Shown in pieces: positions 9,138 through 17,812 of a stretch of 64,000 nucleotides of DNA (the first letter of the stretch is position 1; every line of letters begins with the position of its first letter). The position numbers were made by a program, and so were the translations under genes. Source of the DNA: Bact-08 sp964599025 (GTDB lineage: Bacteria > Bacteroidota > Bacteroidia > Bacteroidales > UBA932). Under the pieces are notes generated by a model that made no database searches, was not told the origin of the DNA, and saw only the letters and a list, made by a program, of their open reading frames with translations. The stretch is from the NCBI GenBank assembly GCA_964599025.1, contig CAZREC010000001.1, forward strand, positions 50,782 through 114,781, in the 5' to 3' direction.

Positions 9138-9830
9138 TTATCTCAACTGGAAGATCACAGGGAAAGTGTAACGAACCTTTACCGGTTTGTTTCTTTGTTT
9201 TCCTGGTTTCCATTTAGGAGAGGAAGCAACAACACGTTGGGCTTCCTTGTCAAGAGAAGCATCAACACCTCTGACAACCTTTACGTCACTAACGCTACCG
9301 TCAGTACCAACTAGAAACTGAAGAATTACGCGGCCCTGAACACCGTTTTCCTTGGCAATCTCAGGATATACAAGTCTGTCGAACACCCATTTGGTAAATG
9401 TGTTTTCGTCACCACCCTGAAAAGAAGGTTTTTCTTCTACAATAGTGAAAGGAATTTCCTCTTCTTCAATAACCTCTTCTTTTCCTCCTTTTACATATTC
9501 TTTAATCTCAACGCCAAGCTTGCTATTATCTTCTGTGCTGATAACAAGGTCATTAGACAGTTTCATGTCGTCATCTACAATTTCAATTACGTCAGAAACA
9601 ACAGGAATTTTAGGCATTTCAGGAGGAGGAGGAGGAGTTTCTGTGGTCAATGGTACCATTTCTTCCTCTATTATTACTGCATTGTCTCCCTCCAGGGTAG
9701 AAGCAGATTTTTCATAGGTTTTCCACTCAAAAGCAAAAAGGACCACAGCTAATGTTAATACGAGGCCAATCTCTCTGAATAGAAATTTCTTGTTTTCTAG
9801 GTTTGCCTTAATAGTTTTCTTTATTTCCAT
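9138..9830 (-). CDS. tonB: Energy transducer TonB
   Basis: 230-residue protein that couples the proton gradient at the inner membrane to TonB-dependent outer-membrane receptors. Features in order are a short cytoplasmic start, one membrane helix (about residues 18-37, LVLTLAVVLFAFEW), an acidic and proline-rich periplasmic segment (TPPPPPEMPKIP), and a C-terminal TonB domain (about 137-230) with the Bacteroidota signature GRVILQFLVGTDGSVSDVKV and PKWKPGKQRNKPVKVRYT. No exbB/exbD is adjacent. The window contains several possible receptor partners (SusC-like at 30.9 kb, TBDR at 47.3 kb), but none is linked to this gene. Confidence 0.95.
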   Translation of the reverse strand: MEIKKTIKANLENKKFLFREIGLVLTLAVVLFAFEWKTYEKSASTLEGDNAVIIEEEMVPLTTETPPPPPEMPKIPVVSDVIEIVDDDMKLSNDLVISTEDNSKLGVEIKEYVKGGKEEVIEEEEIPFTIVEEKPSFQGGDENTFTKWVFDRLVYPEIAKENGVQGRVILQFLVGTDGSVSDVKVVRGVDASLDKEAQRVVASSPKWKPGKQRNKPVKVRYTFPVIFQLR

Positions 9831-9900
9831 AACTTAATGTGTGTACAGATGTTTATCAGAATGTAAAAATAGTAAGAAATAATTATTAGACAAAAGTAAT

Positions 9901-9909
9901 TGTGGATAA
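9901..9909 (-). other. Isolated DnaA-box sequence in AT-rich spacer
   Basis: TGTGGATAA is the exact reverse complement of the consensus DnaA box TTATCCACA. It lies in the 152-base AT-rich spacer between tonB and tRNA-Ala, which has no gene. A single box in AT-rich DNA may be chance, and I do not see the box cluster expected of an origin. Confidence 0.3.
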
Positions 9910-9982
9910 ACTTTTAAATAATAACTCTAAATACAAGTAAATAAGGCAGATAAAATTCTGTTAAATTGTTAAAAACTTTTTG

Positions 9983-10056
<74 letters not shown>

Positions 10057-10099
10057 ATATCTTTGGGTCTGCAAAGATGATAAATATATTTAATATCTC

Positions 10100-11041
10100 C
10101 TAAACGAGATTAAGTTCATTAAGTACCTGGTTGGTTGACCTTACAGAATCTGCACTTTGGCGGAAGAGTTGTTTTTCTTCTTCATTAAGGTTAAGTTGAA
10201 CTATCCTTTCCCAGCCTTTTCTACCAACAACAACAGGAACACCAAGACAAATATCATTCTGGCCATACTCTCCTTCAAGTAAAACACTACAAGGATAGAT
10301 TTTCTTTTCATCCAGAACAATAGATCTTACAAGCGCAGCTGCTGCTGCCCCCGGAGCGTACCAGGCAGATGTTCCGAGATGTTTTGTGAGTGTTGCTCCG
10401 CCTACCATCGTTTCCTGAGCAACCTTCTCAAGAGCAGACTTGGAAACGAGTTCGCTAACAGGTATCCCTCTTAAGTTTGCAAACCTTGTAAGTGGAATCA
10501 TTGTTGTATCGCCATGACCACCGATAACCATCCCTGCAACATCACTCGCTGGTGCGTCAAGTGCTTTTTTAAGATAATAGACGAAACGGTTACTATCCAA
10601 TATCCCCCCCATTCCTATTACCTTGTTCTTAACGAGATTTTTAGTTTTAACGGTAAGGTATGTCATGGTATCCATTGGGTTAGAAATCATAACAATAACG
10701 GCATTAGGAGAATATTTAAGGGCATTTTCTACAACCTCGTTAACAATGGCAGCATTTGTTCCTATCAGTTCTTCACGTGTCATGCCGGGTTTTCTGGGAA
10801 TTCCGGAAGTTATGACAACCACGGCCGATTTGGCAGTCGCTTCATAATTATTTGTTACTCCTGTAATCTTTGTGTCAAATCGTAACAACTTTGCTGTTTG
10901 CATCATATCGATAGCTTTTCCTTCAGCAATACCTGGTTTGATGTCTAGTAAAACAATCTCACCGGCAAACTGCATCATATTCATAGCGTTTACACAAGTT
11001 GCTCCAACGTTCCCAGCTCCAATGACAGTTATTTTAGCCAT
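10100..11041 (-). CDS. mdh: Malate dehydrogenase (LDH-like type)
   Basis: 313-residue NAD-dependent enzyme interconverting malate and oxaloacetate. The Rossmann motif GAGNVG (8-13) is followed by Asp33 for NAD, IPRKPGMTR with substrate-binding Arg83 and Arg89, the loop ISNPMDTMT with Asn121, and the catalytic GGHGDTTMIP (His176). The Arg at position 83, where lactate dehydrogenases carry Gln, supports malate over lactate. With sdhAB upstream it fits the reductive branch of the TCA cycle common in Bacteroidota, though the two loci are 5 kb apart and not in one operon. Confidence 0.95.
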   Translation of the reverse strand: MAKITVIGAGNVGATCVNAMNMMQFAGEIVLLDIKPGIAEGKAIDMMQTAKLLRFDTKITGVTNNYEATAKSAVVVITSGIPRKPGMTREELIGTNAAIVNEVVENALKYSPNAVIVMISNPMDTMTYLTVKTKNLVKNKVIGMGGILDSNRFVYYLKKALDAPASDVAGMVIGGHGDTTMIPLTRFANLRGIPVSELVSKSALEKVAQETMVGGATLTKHLGTSAWYAPGAAAAALVRSIVLDEKKIYPCSVLLEGEYGQNDICLGVPVVVGRKGWERIVQLNLNEEEKQLFRQSADSVRSTNQVLNELNLV

Positions 11042-11073
11042 AATTTTTTAAAGTATTAATTTATATATTTTTG

Positions 11074-11081
11074 TATTTTTG
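11074..11081 (+). promoter_or_regulatory. Possible -7 promoter element for the ybeY-mnmG operon
   Basis: TATTTTTG fits TAnnTTTG and lies 19 bases before the ATG at 11101. A clear -33 TTG is not seen at the right distance, so this is a weak call. Confidence 0.35.
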
Positions 11082-11100
11082 CATCAAAATAATAATTCTT

Positions 11101-11454
11101 ATGGAATCGATTACCAATTTCCGCACATATCGTGCCAAAATGAATAAAATTATCCTTGATTCGGACAATTTATTTTTCAAGCGCTTCTTCAATTTAGACA
11201 CGCGCACGTATGAGGAAGGAGCCTTGTCTGCACAGACCAAAGAGATGCTGGGATTGGTCGCTTCTTTAGTACTAAGATGTGACGATTGTGTAAAGTATCA
11301 CATTGAAAAATGTTTTGAACTGAAAGTAACCAGGGAACAGCTATTCGAAATATTTTCAGTTGCGAACCTTGTAGGAGGATCAATTGTTATACCACATACA
11401 AGAAGAGCGATAGAATACTGGGACGAGCTAGAGGAGATGAATAAAAATGATTAG
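11101..11454 (+). CDS. Carboxymuconolactone decarboxylase family (AhpD-like) protein
   Basis: 117-residue all-helical protein of the AhpD/CMD fold. The redox motif CDDC (Cys60, Cys63) with His67 in CDDCVKYHIEKCFE is the signature of the AhpD-like members, which act as thiol peroxidase or disulfide reductase components. An ATG ten codons upstream is in frame but would precede the predicted leader, so 11101 is chosen. It overlaps ybeY by 8 bases, so it is co-transcribed with ybeY and mnmG. The actual substrate is not known. Confidence 0.85.
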   Translation: MESITNFRTYRAKMNKIILDSDNLFFKRFFNLDTRTYEEGALSAQTKEMLGLVASLVLRCDDCVKYHIEKCFELKVTREQLFEIFSVANLVGGSIVIPHTRRAIEYWDELEEMNKND

Positions 11455-11902
11455 CTATTTAAAAGAGAACACAGATTTTAACTTTAGAAACAGACGCAAT
11501 TGTACAAAATGGATAAAATCTGTCATCAGCGAAGAGGTCTGTAAATCCATAATTGTTAAACCAAATTGTAAAGTTACAGCAGGCGATATATCAATTGTCT
11601 TCTGTTCAGACACATATCTGTTAGAGATTAATAAGAAATTTCTTTCGCATGACTATTTAACAGATGTTATTACTTTCGACTATTCAACTGAGAAACAAAT
11701 TTCCGGTGATATTTTTATTAGCATAGATGCTGTCAGAGCTAATTCAAAAATTTACAAACAAGATTTCAAGAAGGAGCTTTATCGTGTGATGATACATGGC
11801 ATTTTACATTTGCTGGGTTATAAGGACAAAACAAAAATGCAGAAGCAGGTTATGAGAGATAAAGAAGATTTTTACTTGAATAATAGAGAATTTAATGACT
11901 GA
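11447..11902 (+). CDS. ybeY: Endoribonuclease YbeY (rRNA maturation factor)
   Basis: 151-residue metal-dependent endoribonuclease involved in 16S rRNA 3'-end maturation and ribosome quality control. Seen are the VCF-type core (DISIVFCSDTYLLEINKKFLSHDY), TDVITFDY, GDIFIS and the metal site HGILHLLGYKD, with His117 and His121. The canonical motif ends in a third His (HxxxHxxGxxH type); here that position appears to be Asp in GYKD, a substitution worth noting. It overlaps the genes on both sides by 8 bases each. Confidence 0.93.
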   Translation: MISYLKENTDFNFRNRRNCTKWIKSVISEEVCKSIIVKPNCKVTAGDISIVFCSDTYLLEINKKFLSHDYLTDVITFDYSTEKQISGDIFISIDAVRANSKIYKQDFKKELYRVMIHGILHLLGYKDKTKMQKQVMRDKEDFYLNNREFND

Positions 11903-13976
11903 TAGTTACGACATAATTGTAATAGGAGCAGGACATGCCGGTTGTGAAGCGGCTCATGCAGCAGCAAAATTGGGTTCTCATGTTCTTTTAATTACAATGG
12001 ACATGGGGAAAATTGCCCAAATGTCATGCAATCCTGCTATAGGAGGTATAGCAAAAGGACAAATCGTCAGAGAGATAGATGCGCTTGGAGGTTATACAGG
12101 ACTTATAACAGATGCAAGTACTCTACAATTCAGAATGCTAAACAGATCAAAAGGGCCTGCAATGTGGAGTCCCAGGGCGCAGTGTGACCGGCAGCATTTT
12201 TCTCTTAACTGGAGGTTCCTTCTCGAAAACACAAACAATCTTAACTTATGGCAAGATACAGTAACCGAATTTATTTTCGACGGAAATAGCATAAAAGGTG
12301 TAAAAACATCACTGGGAGCAAATTTCTTCGCAAAAGCAATTATTTTAACTGCTGGAACTTTTCTGAACGGAAAATTATTTGTCGGACAAAATTCTGTAGT
12401 AGGAGGAAGGATAGGAGAATTACCCTCCTTAAATATATCTGAACAACTTATCAGTAAGGGAGTTGTAGTTGACAAAATGAAGACCGGAACTCCTCCACGA
12501 TTGGATGTAAGATCAATAGACCTTACAAAGCTACAAGTACAGCAAGGAGATGATGCTCCGGAAAAGTTTTCTTTTCTGAATATACCTTCTCCTGTTCAAG
12601 GAAGCATAAAACAGATGTGCTGTTATATGGTACACACAAACCAGAAAGTTCATGATATACTAAAAAGTGGATTTAAATTCTCTCCTCTCTTTTCGGGAAA
12701 AATAACAGGAAGAGGACCGCGATACTGTCCAAGTATAGAAGATAAATTAAAAACATTTTCTGATAAAACATCGCATCAGCTATTTCTTGAACCTGAGGGA
12801 TGGAACACTAATGAGTATTATCTTCAAGGTTTTTCATCATCTCTTCCATTAGATATACAATATGAAGCGCTCAGAGCAATCCCGGGATTCGAAAATGTTG
12901 TAATATTCAGACCAGCCTATGCAGTAGAATATGATTATTTCCCACCAACACAGCTATATCATACACTGGAACTTAAAAATATCCCGGGTCTATACTTTGC
13001 CGGGCAAGTTAATGGTACCACAGGATACGAGGAAGCAGCAGCACAAGGGCTAATGGCAGGCATAAATGCACACCTGAAGATTTCTGGTAAAGAACCATTA
13101 ATTCTGAAGCGTGACCAGGCATACATAGGAGTTCTCATAGATGATCTGGTTACAAAAGGAGTTGACGAACCCTACCGAATGTTTACATCAAGAGCAGAGT
13201 ATAGAATACTACTAAGACAAGACAATGCCGACTTGAGACTAACACCTATAGCACATGAAATTGGCCTTGCCTCTGAAGAACGAATGAATTTACTAACCAA
13301 AAAATATATCGCAGTTAGTGCTTTAACGGAATTTCTTGATAATAGTTCACTTTTACCAGAGGAGATTAACTCATATCTCATTAATGTTAATTCTTCAGAA
13401 ATTATCCAAAAAAAGAAAATTTCCGATATTCTATGCAGGCCACATGTAAACATATTAGACGTTCTTAAAATTGTTCCACGTGAAACTTATAATGACTATA
13501 TTCAACAAAAAGAGCAAGTTGAGAGCTTTTCTTTTGCTGTGGATTTTATTAAAAGTGTTAGTTTAATTTCTGGTGAAGATCTCTCTGCGAGTAAGGCATA
13601 CAATGTTTTAGCAAATAATCTGAGCGAAGCATTTCATGCGGTTAAAGATGCTTTTAAATTACCATATGAGGTAGATGTATATAAAGACAAATCTACTTCT
13701 GCAGAATTATCTGTAAAAGAGATCATAGAATCGGCAGAAATATTGATAAAGTATAGAGGATACATCGACAGAGAAAAAAGAATTGCTACTAAAATTCTAA
13801 AGCTCGAAGATGTAAAAATTCCGGAAAATTATGACTTTGCTTCACTTAAATCGTTATCAATAGAGTCTAGGCAGAAGCTGGAAAAGCACAGACCAAAAAA
13901 CATTTCGCAGGCTTCACGTATCCCGGGAGTTTCCCCATCGGATATTTCTGTTTTGCTTGTCTGCTTTGGAAGATAG
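11895..13976 (+). CDS. mnmG: tRNA uridine-5-carboxymethylaminomethyl(34) synthesis enzyme MnmG, with insertion
   Basis: FAD-dependent enzyme that with MnmE modifies the wobble uridine of certain tRNAs. 693 residues. Seen: FAD motif GAGHAGCEAA (11-20), the SCNPAIGGIAKG loop, the MKTGTPPRL motif, FAGQVNGTTGYEEAAAQG, TSRAEYRILLRQDNAD and the C-terminal ISQASRIPGVSPSDISVLL. The E. coli enzyme is 629 residues; the extra length sits between VNILDVL (about residue 522) and SAEILIKYRGYI (about 610), where about 88 residues replace the usual short linker of about 18. A parS-like palindrome is encoded at the 5' edge of this insertion. The gene ends 34 bases before a convergent GNAT gene. Confidence 0.95.
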   Translation: MTDSYDIIVIGAGHAGCEAAHAAAKLGSHVLLITMDMGKIAQMSCNPAIGGIAKGQIVREIDALGGYTGLITDASTLQFRMLNRSKGPAMWSPRAQCDRQHFSLNWRFLLENTNNLNLWQDTVTEFIFDGNSIKGVKTSLGANFFAKAIILTAGTFLNGKLFVGQNSVVGGRIGELPSLNISEQLISKGVVVDKMKTGTPPRLDVRSIDLTKLQVQQGDDAPEKFSFLNIPSPVQGSIKQMCCYMVHTNQKVHDILKSGFKFSPLFSGKITGRGPRYCPSIEDKLKTFSDKTSHQLFLEPEGWNTNEYYLQGFSSSLPLDIQYEALRAIPGFENVVIFRPAYAVEYDYFPPTQLYHTLELKNIPGLYFAGQVNGTTGYEEAAAQGLMAGINAHLKISGKEPLILKRDQAYIGVLIDDLVTKGVDEPYRMFTSRAEYRILLRQDNADLRLTPIAHEIGLASEERMNLLTKKYIAVSALTEFLDNSSLLPEEINSYLINVNSSEIIQKKKISDILCRPHVNILDVLKIVPRETYNDYIQQKEQVESFSFAVDFIKSVSLISGEDLSASKAYNVLANNLSEAFHAVKDAFKLPYEVDVYKDKSTSAELSVKEIIESAEILIKYRGYIDREKRIATKILKLEDVKIPENYDFASLKSLSIESRQKLEKHRPKNISQASRIPGVSPSDISVLLVCFGR
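13472..13487. promoter_or_regulatory. parS-like ParB binding site inside mnmG
   Basis: TGTTCCACGTGAAACT differs from the bacterial parS consensus TGTTTCACGTGAAACA at two positions (5 and 16); variation at position 5 is tolerated in known sites. The inner GTTnCACGTGAAAC core is nearly palindromic. parS sites are commonly near the origin, and mnmG (gidA) is often an origin-proximal gene. Confidence 0.55.
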
Positions 13977-13988
13977 GAAGATAGAGTA

Positions 13989-14004
13989 TGTTCCACGAGG
14001 AACG
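13989..14004. promoter_or_regulatory. Degenerate parS-like palindrome, or short hairpin
   Basis: TGTTCCACGAGGAACG contains a perfect GTTCC/GGAAC inverted repeat around ACGA, between convergent mnmG and the GNAT gene. It shares the left half with the site 517 bases upstream but departs from the parS consensus at four positions. It may instead be a small stem-loop at the 3' ends of the two genes. Confidence 0.3.
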
Positions 14005-14010
14005 GCAATA

Positions 14011-14895
14011 CTATTCCATTGGTAAGGAAAGGTGTAATTTTTTCAGACTCTCAGTTTTAGTTGCATCAAAACTTAAATAAAGTGCAGACTGGCTAACGAC
14101 CCTCTCACTTGAAAAAAAAGCAGAGGATGATTCAATCTCGATATCTTCTGTACAGGGATATTCAGATATTATTGCAGAAATTAAACATTCAACCTCTTTA
14201 TTATTCCTGACATTTGTCTCCAGTACGTGTATCTTTTTTCCGTTTTCTTCTATTGGATAGGCAATATAATAAAGGAAACGGGAGTGTTGATTAGAAATCA
14301 TTTCAATCTTTTTACAGGACCCCGACCTGCTTAACACCTCAAATATTGCGTATTCTAATATTTTTTTTGGCCATAGAAAATATGAGCCGGCAAAAGAATC
14401 TTGCCTAAGAGTATATAGTTCTGTAATATCAAGGGGATAAATGCTTAGATTATTCTCTGGATCATGACTTATATCTTTAACTTGATAAATTGTGTTGCTT
14501 TTAACAAGAGTGCCTTTAAATATTTGTGAATAGAAATTGAAAAGAGAGTCTGTGGCGGGTTTAACCAAAAGATATGATAAACCATCCTTACGACAATCGT
14601 TAATTGCCGACTCCATTAAAATCCGGGAGTATGAATTACCTCTATGCTCAGGCAGTGTTCCAACAGCATAGAGGTAACCTCCCTTATTAATTTCATTTTC
14701 TGAATTAAAATATGAGGGAATAATAGAGAGACAAGATACAAATTGGTGTTTTTCTACCTCAAGTATCCATGTTTTTGTATGAGGAAAGCAGGACTTAAGA
14801 TAATTATTTATATATGCCTGATCATCAGTGAAACAAGCAAGCCATATCTTAAATATATGTTCTCTGTCTTTATTTGTTGCTAAACGGATAGTCAT
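14011..14895 (-). CDS. GNAT family N-acetyltransferase
   Basis: 294-residue protein. The N-terminal half is a GNAT domain: RLATNKDREHIFKIWLACF start, then the acetyl-CoA segment GTLPEHRGNSYSRILMESAI (about 80-97, with RGnsyS in place of the usual Q/RxxGxG/A), followed by LVKPATDSLFNFYSQIF. The C-terminal half (about 150-294) has no recognisable family; the arrangement resembles Eis-like acetyltransferases with an added domain. The start codon directly abuts the stop of the acyl-CoA ligase gene (0 bases apart), so the two are a transcription unit and may act on the same product. Acceptor unknown. Confidence 0.85.
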   Translation of the reverse strand: MTIRLATNKDREHIFKIWLACFTDDQAYINNYLKSCFPHTKTWILEVEKHQFVSCLSIIPSYFNSENEINKGGYLYAVGTLPEHRGNSYSRILMESAINDCRKDGLSYLLVKPATDSLFNFYSQIFKGTLVKSNTIYQVKDISHDPENNLSIYPLDITELYTLRQDSFAGSYFLWPKKILEYAIFEVLSRSGSCKKIEMISNQHSRFLYYIAYPIEENGKKIHVLETNVRNNKEVECLISAIISEYPCTEDIEIESSSAFFSSERVVSQSALYLSFDATKTESLKKLHLSLPME

Positions 14896-16671
14896 TTAGC
14901 TGTCATACTTATAGATATCATTAATTAAGTCGGAATATTTTGCCTTTACTTTACTGCGTTTTAGTTTAAGGGTTTGGGATAACATATCATTAATAGGGGT
15001 CCACTCGTCATTTATTAATTTTGGCCTTTTTATTTGTTCATGAGAAGCGAGTTTCTGATTCACGGCATCAATTTCTCTTAGAATTTTCTTCTGCACCTCA
15101 GGATTTTTTATCAAATCATCGTTGTCTGTAAATTGAACCTTGTGTTTTGCTGCCCAAAAATGTAGTCTGCTGAAGGATGGAATAATAAGAGCCGAAGCAA
15201 ATTTTTGATTTTCTCCAACAACCATGCAGTTTTCTATGTATGACGACTCTTTAAGCATATTTTCAATAACCTGTGGCGCTACATATTTTCCTGCAGAAAG
15301 TTTGAAAATCTCTTTCTTTCTATCTGTAATTTTAAGGAATATTTTGTCTACCATTACTCCGATATCTCCTGTATGAAGCCATCCATCACTATCAATGACA
15401 GTTTTTGTATACTCCGGGTCTTTGTAGTAACCCATCATAATATGTGGGCCCCGGCTTAAGATCTCTCCGTCTTCTGCAATCATCATCTCTGTACCTTCCA
15501 TTGCCTTACCAACGGTGCCGATTTTTATTATCATCTCTTTTGGATTGTTGACGGCTATTACAGGAGAGGCTTCGGTCATGCCGTAACCTTCAAATATATA
15601 CATCTTTGCAGCGGTAAAAAGACGGATGATTTTTGCCTGAATTGCCGAACCACCAGATACAATAAGCATCTCTTTTCCTCCAAGTTTCTCCCTCCATTTA
15701 CTATATACTAGTTTATCCGCAACACTATACATCATATTATAAAATAACCCTCTTTTTGTATAGTCATACTTACATGCAATTCTAAATGCCCAGTGGTATA
15801 TAACTTTTTTTATTCCCTTCAGGTCCTTTCCTGCGGCCTCCAGTTTATTGAACATCATCTCCAGTACCCTTGGGACAGCACAAAAACCATCTGCATGACA
15901 ATCTGCAAGGTCACTAGCTATTGTTGCAAGACTCTCGGCATAGTAGATGCTTATTCCGAGATATTGATAGTCGTAGTTCATACCTCTTTCGTATATGTGG
16001 CAAAGAGGTAAAAAACTTAGCATTTTATGTCTGTGGTCTCTGATTTGTTGAACAGCTGTACCGATGAAATTAAATACAAGGTTTTTATGTGAAAGCATAA
16101 CACCTTTAGGGGTTCCGGTAGTTCCGGAGGTGTAAATTATTGTAGCAAGATCATTTTCGCTGATATTCTTTTTATTATCTTCAACTACAGGAGCATAAAC
16201 CGAGGATTTTTCCTCACCGAGTTTATATAATTCATCTATGCACTTATATCCTGGAACAGCATCCATTGTGTAAATTTCAACCGGAACATCCATCTTGGCT
16301 ATAATTGGGGCAATTTTTTTAATTATTGCATCGCCACCGGCAAAAATAATCTTAGCGTCGCTATGGGCAAAGATGTGTTTATAATCATCGGTACTTAATG
16401 TGGTATATACAGGAACGTGTACCATATGTGCCAGCGATAGTCCCATGTCAATAAAGTTCCATTCAGGACGGTTGCTACAGATTGTTATAACCTTGTCCAA
16501 TGGTTGCAAGCCAAGAGCGAGAAAAGCATGGGCAAGGGAGTGTGAATACTGACAATAATCATCTACAGAATACTTTATCCATTTGCCATTTACTCTTCTG
16601 CTAAGAATATCGTCTTTTGGAAACTGTTCCTTGAGCCTCTCAAGGAGATCAAAAACTCTGGTTACTTCCAT
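14896..16671 (-). CDS. Long-chain fatty acid--CoA ligase (AMP-forming)
   Basis: 591-residue member of the ANL adenylating family that activates a fatty acid with ATP and CoA. Motifs in order are the P-loop IIYTSGTTGTPKGVMLSHKN (about 185-204), LSFLPLCHIYERG, the A5 motif EGYGMTEASP, DGWLHTGDIG (A7), and KEIFKLSAGKYVAPQVIEN, which holds the region of the A10 lysine. Length and motif set fit the FadD15-like long-chain group. No membrane segment is evident. It is followed at once by the GNAT gene. Confidence 0.93.
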   Translation of the reverse strand: MEVTRVFDLLERLKEQFPKDDILSRRVNGKWIKYSVDDYCQYSHSLAHAFLALGLQPLDKVITICSNRPEWNFIDMGLSLAHMVHVPVYTTLSTDDYKHIFAHSDAKIIFAGGDAIIKKIAPIIAKMDVPVEIYTMDAVPGYKCIDELYKLGEEKSSVYAPVVEDNKKNISENDLATIIYTSGTTGTPKGVMLSHKNLVFNFIGTAVQQIRDHRHKMLSFLPLCHIYERGMNYDYQYLGISIYYAESLATIASDLADCHADGFCAVPRVLEMMFNKLEAAGKDLKGIKKVIYHWAFRIACKYDYTKRGLFYNMMYSVADKLVYSKWREKLGGKEMLIVSGGSAIQAKIIRLFTAAKMYIFEGYGMTEASPVIAVNNPKEMIIKIGTVGKAMEGTEMMIAEDGEILSRGPHIMMGYYKDPEYTKTVIDSDGWLHTGDIGVMVDKIFLKITDRKKEIFKLSAGKYVAPQVIENMLKESSYIENCMVVGENQKFASALIIPSFSRLHFWAAKHKVQFTDNDDLIKNPEVQKKILREIDAVNQKLASHEQIKRPKLINDEWTPINDMLSQTLKLKRSKVKAKYSDLINDIYKYDS

Positions 16672-16695
16672 AATTATAGTTTGTTAAGTTATTTT

Positions 16696-17718
16696 TTACA
16701 ATAGTGCTTTTATATCTCTGATAAAGAGGTCTATATCCTCTTTTTGCGTGTTGAATGAACACATCCAGCGCACCTCGGTAGTAGGTTCGTCCCAAATATA
16801 GAAATAATGTTTTTCCTGCAATTTTTTGCATAAGTCAAACGGAACATAGGCAAATACGGCATTGGTCTCCACTGGTCGGCTTATTCGTATTTGAGGAACA
16901 GCCTTAAGTTCACTCTCCAGATATTTGGCAATACTGTTTGATTGATTTGCAAGTTTTATGTTTAACCCACCTGACAGGTACGCTATAAATTGTGCAGCAA
17001 TGAATCTGTTTTTTGAATATAGCTGTCCTGCCTGCTTTCTGATATATAGAAAGTTATCAGCCAATTCTTTCCTGAAAAAAACTACTGCCTCTCCAATGAG
17101 CAATCCGTTTTTTGTACCGCCGAAAGATAGAGCGTCAACTCCAAGATCTGCAGTGAACTCTTTAATTGGCATATTCAATGATGCGGAAGCATTGGAAATT
17201 CGTGATCCGTCAACATGAAGAAGGCAGTTGTTCTCATGCATAAGATCGGCCAGTTCCTTTATCTCTTTTGGAGAATAAAGAGTTCCAAGCTCTGTAGGTT
17301 GAGATATTGAAAGAACCTTAATTTGTGCATGATGTTGAGAACCAAAGCCTTTAAGTTCCTTTTTTACATTTTCGGGAGTTACTTTGCCATCTTTTGATGG
17401 AATAGGTATTAATTTGCATCCGGTCATCTTCTCCGGAGCAGCACACTCGTCACAGTTAATATGCGCCATATCTGGACAAAGAATGGCATTATAGCTGTTA
17501 GTCATAGCTTTAAGAGCTAGTATATTTGCGCCGGTTCCATTAAAAACAAAAAAAGCTTCGGCATTATCCCCGAGTTGTTCCTTAAAAATAAGAGAAGCTG
17601 CTTTAGTTAGTTCATCTTCGCCATAAGCGACTTGAAAATCTTTGTTTGCATTAATTATAGCCTCCAGTATTTCCGGTGCAACTCCGGAGTGATTGTCACT
17701 TCCAAAACTATGTAACAT
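16696..17718 (-). CDS. Low-specificity threonine aldolase / beta-eliminating lyase family
   Basis: 340-residue PLP enzyme of fold type I, which typically splits threonine to glycine and acetaldehyde. Seen are FGSDNHSGVAPEIL, the ring-stacking region GTGANILALKAM, HVDGSRISNAS with the PLP-contacting Asp170, and the Schiff-base lysine in SFGGTKNGLLIGEAV (Lys203). The glycine cleavage H gene lies just upstream on the same strand, a sensible pathway neighbour for glycine, but a strong terminator separates them. Beta-eliminating lyases on other amino acids remain possible. Confidence 0.88.
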   Translation of the reverse strand: MLHSFGSDNHSGVAPEILEAIINANKDFQVAYGEDELTKAASLIFKEQLGDNAEAFFVFNGTGANILALKAMTNSYNAILCPDMAHINCDECAAPEKMTGCKLIPIPSKDGKVTPENVKKELKGFGSQHHAQIKVLSISQPTELGTLYSPKEIKELADLMHENNCLLHVDGSRISNASASLNMPIKEFTADLGVDALSFGGTKNGLLIGEAVVFFRKELADNFLYIRKQAGQLYSKNRFIAAQFIAYLSGGLNIKLANQSNSIAKYLESELKAVPQIRISRPVETNAVFAYVPFDLCKKLQEKHYFYIWDEPTTEVRWMCSFNTQKEDIDLFIRDIKALL

Positions 17719-17755
17719 AAATTATGAATAATAAATTGTGTGGTGTAAATATAAT

Positions 17756-17790
17756 AAAAAAACCCTTTGGCTTGATTCCAAAGGGTTTTT
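17756..17790 (-). terminator. Rho-independent terminator after gcvH
   Basis: Arms AACCCTTTGG (ending 17770) and CCAAAGGGTT (starting 17778) pair around a 7-base loop. In the minus direction the stem is followed by a run of T, the mark of an intrinsic terminator. A-rich DNA on the other side could also serve the plus strand. Confidence 0.85.
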
Positions 17791-17812
17791 GTTTATTTCA
17801 AACAGGGAAATA

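Noticed and set aside
9831..9982. Replication origin by the DnaA box at 9901
   Set aside because: Only one clear box in a short spacer and no dnaA/dnaN neighbour; too little to call an origin.
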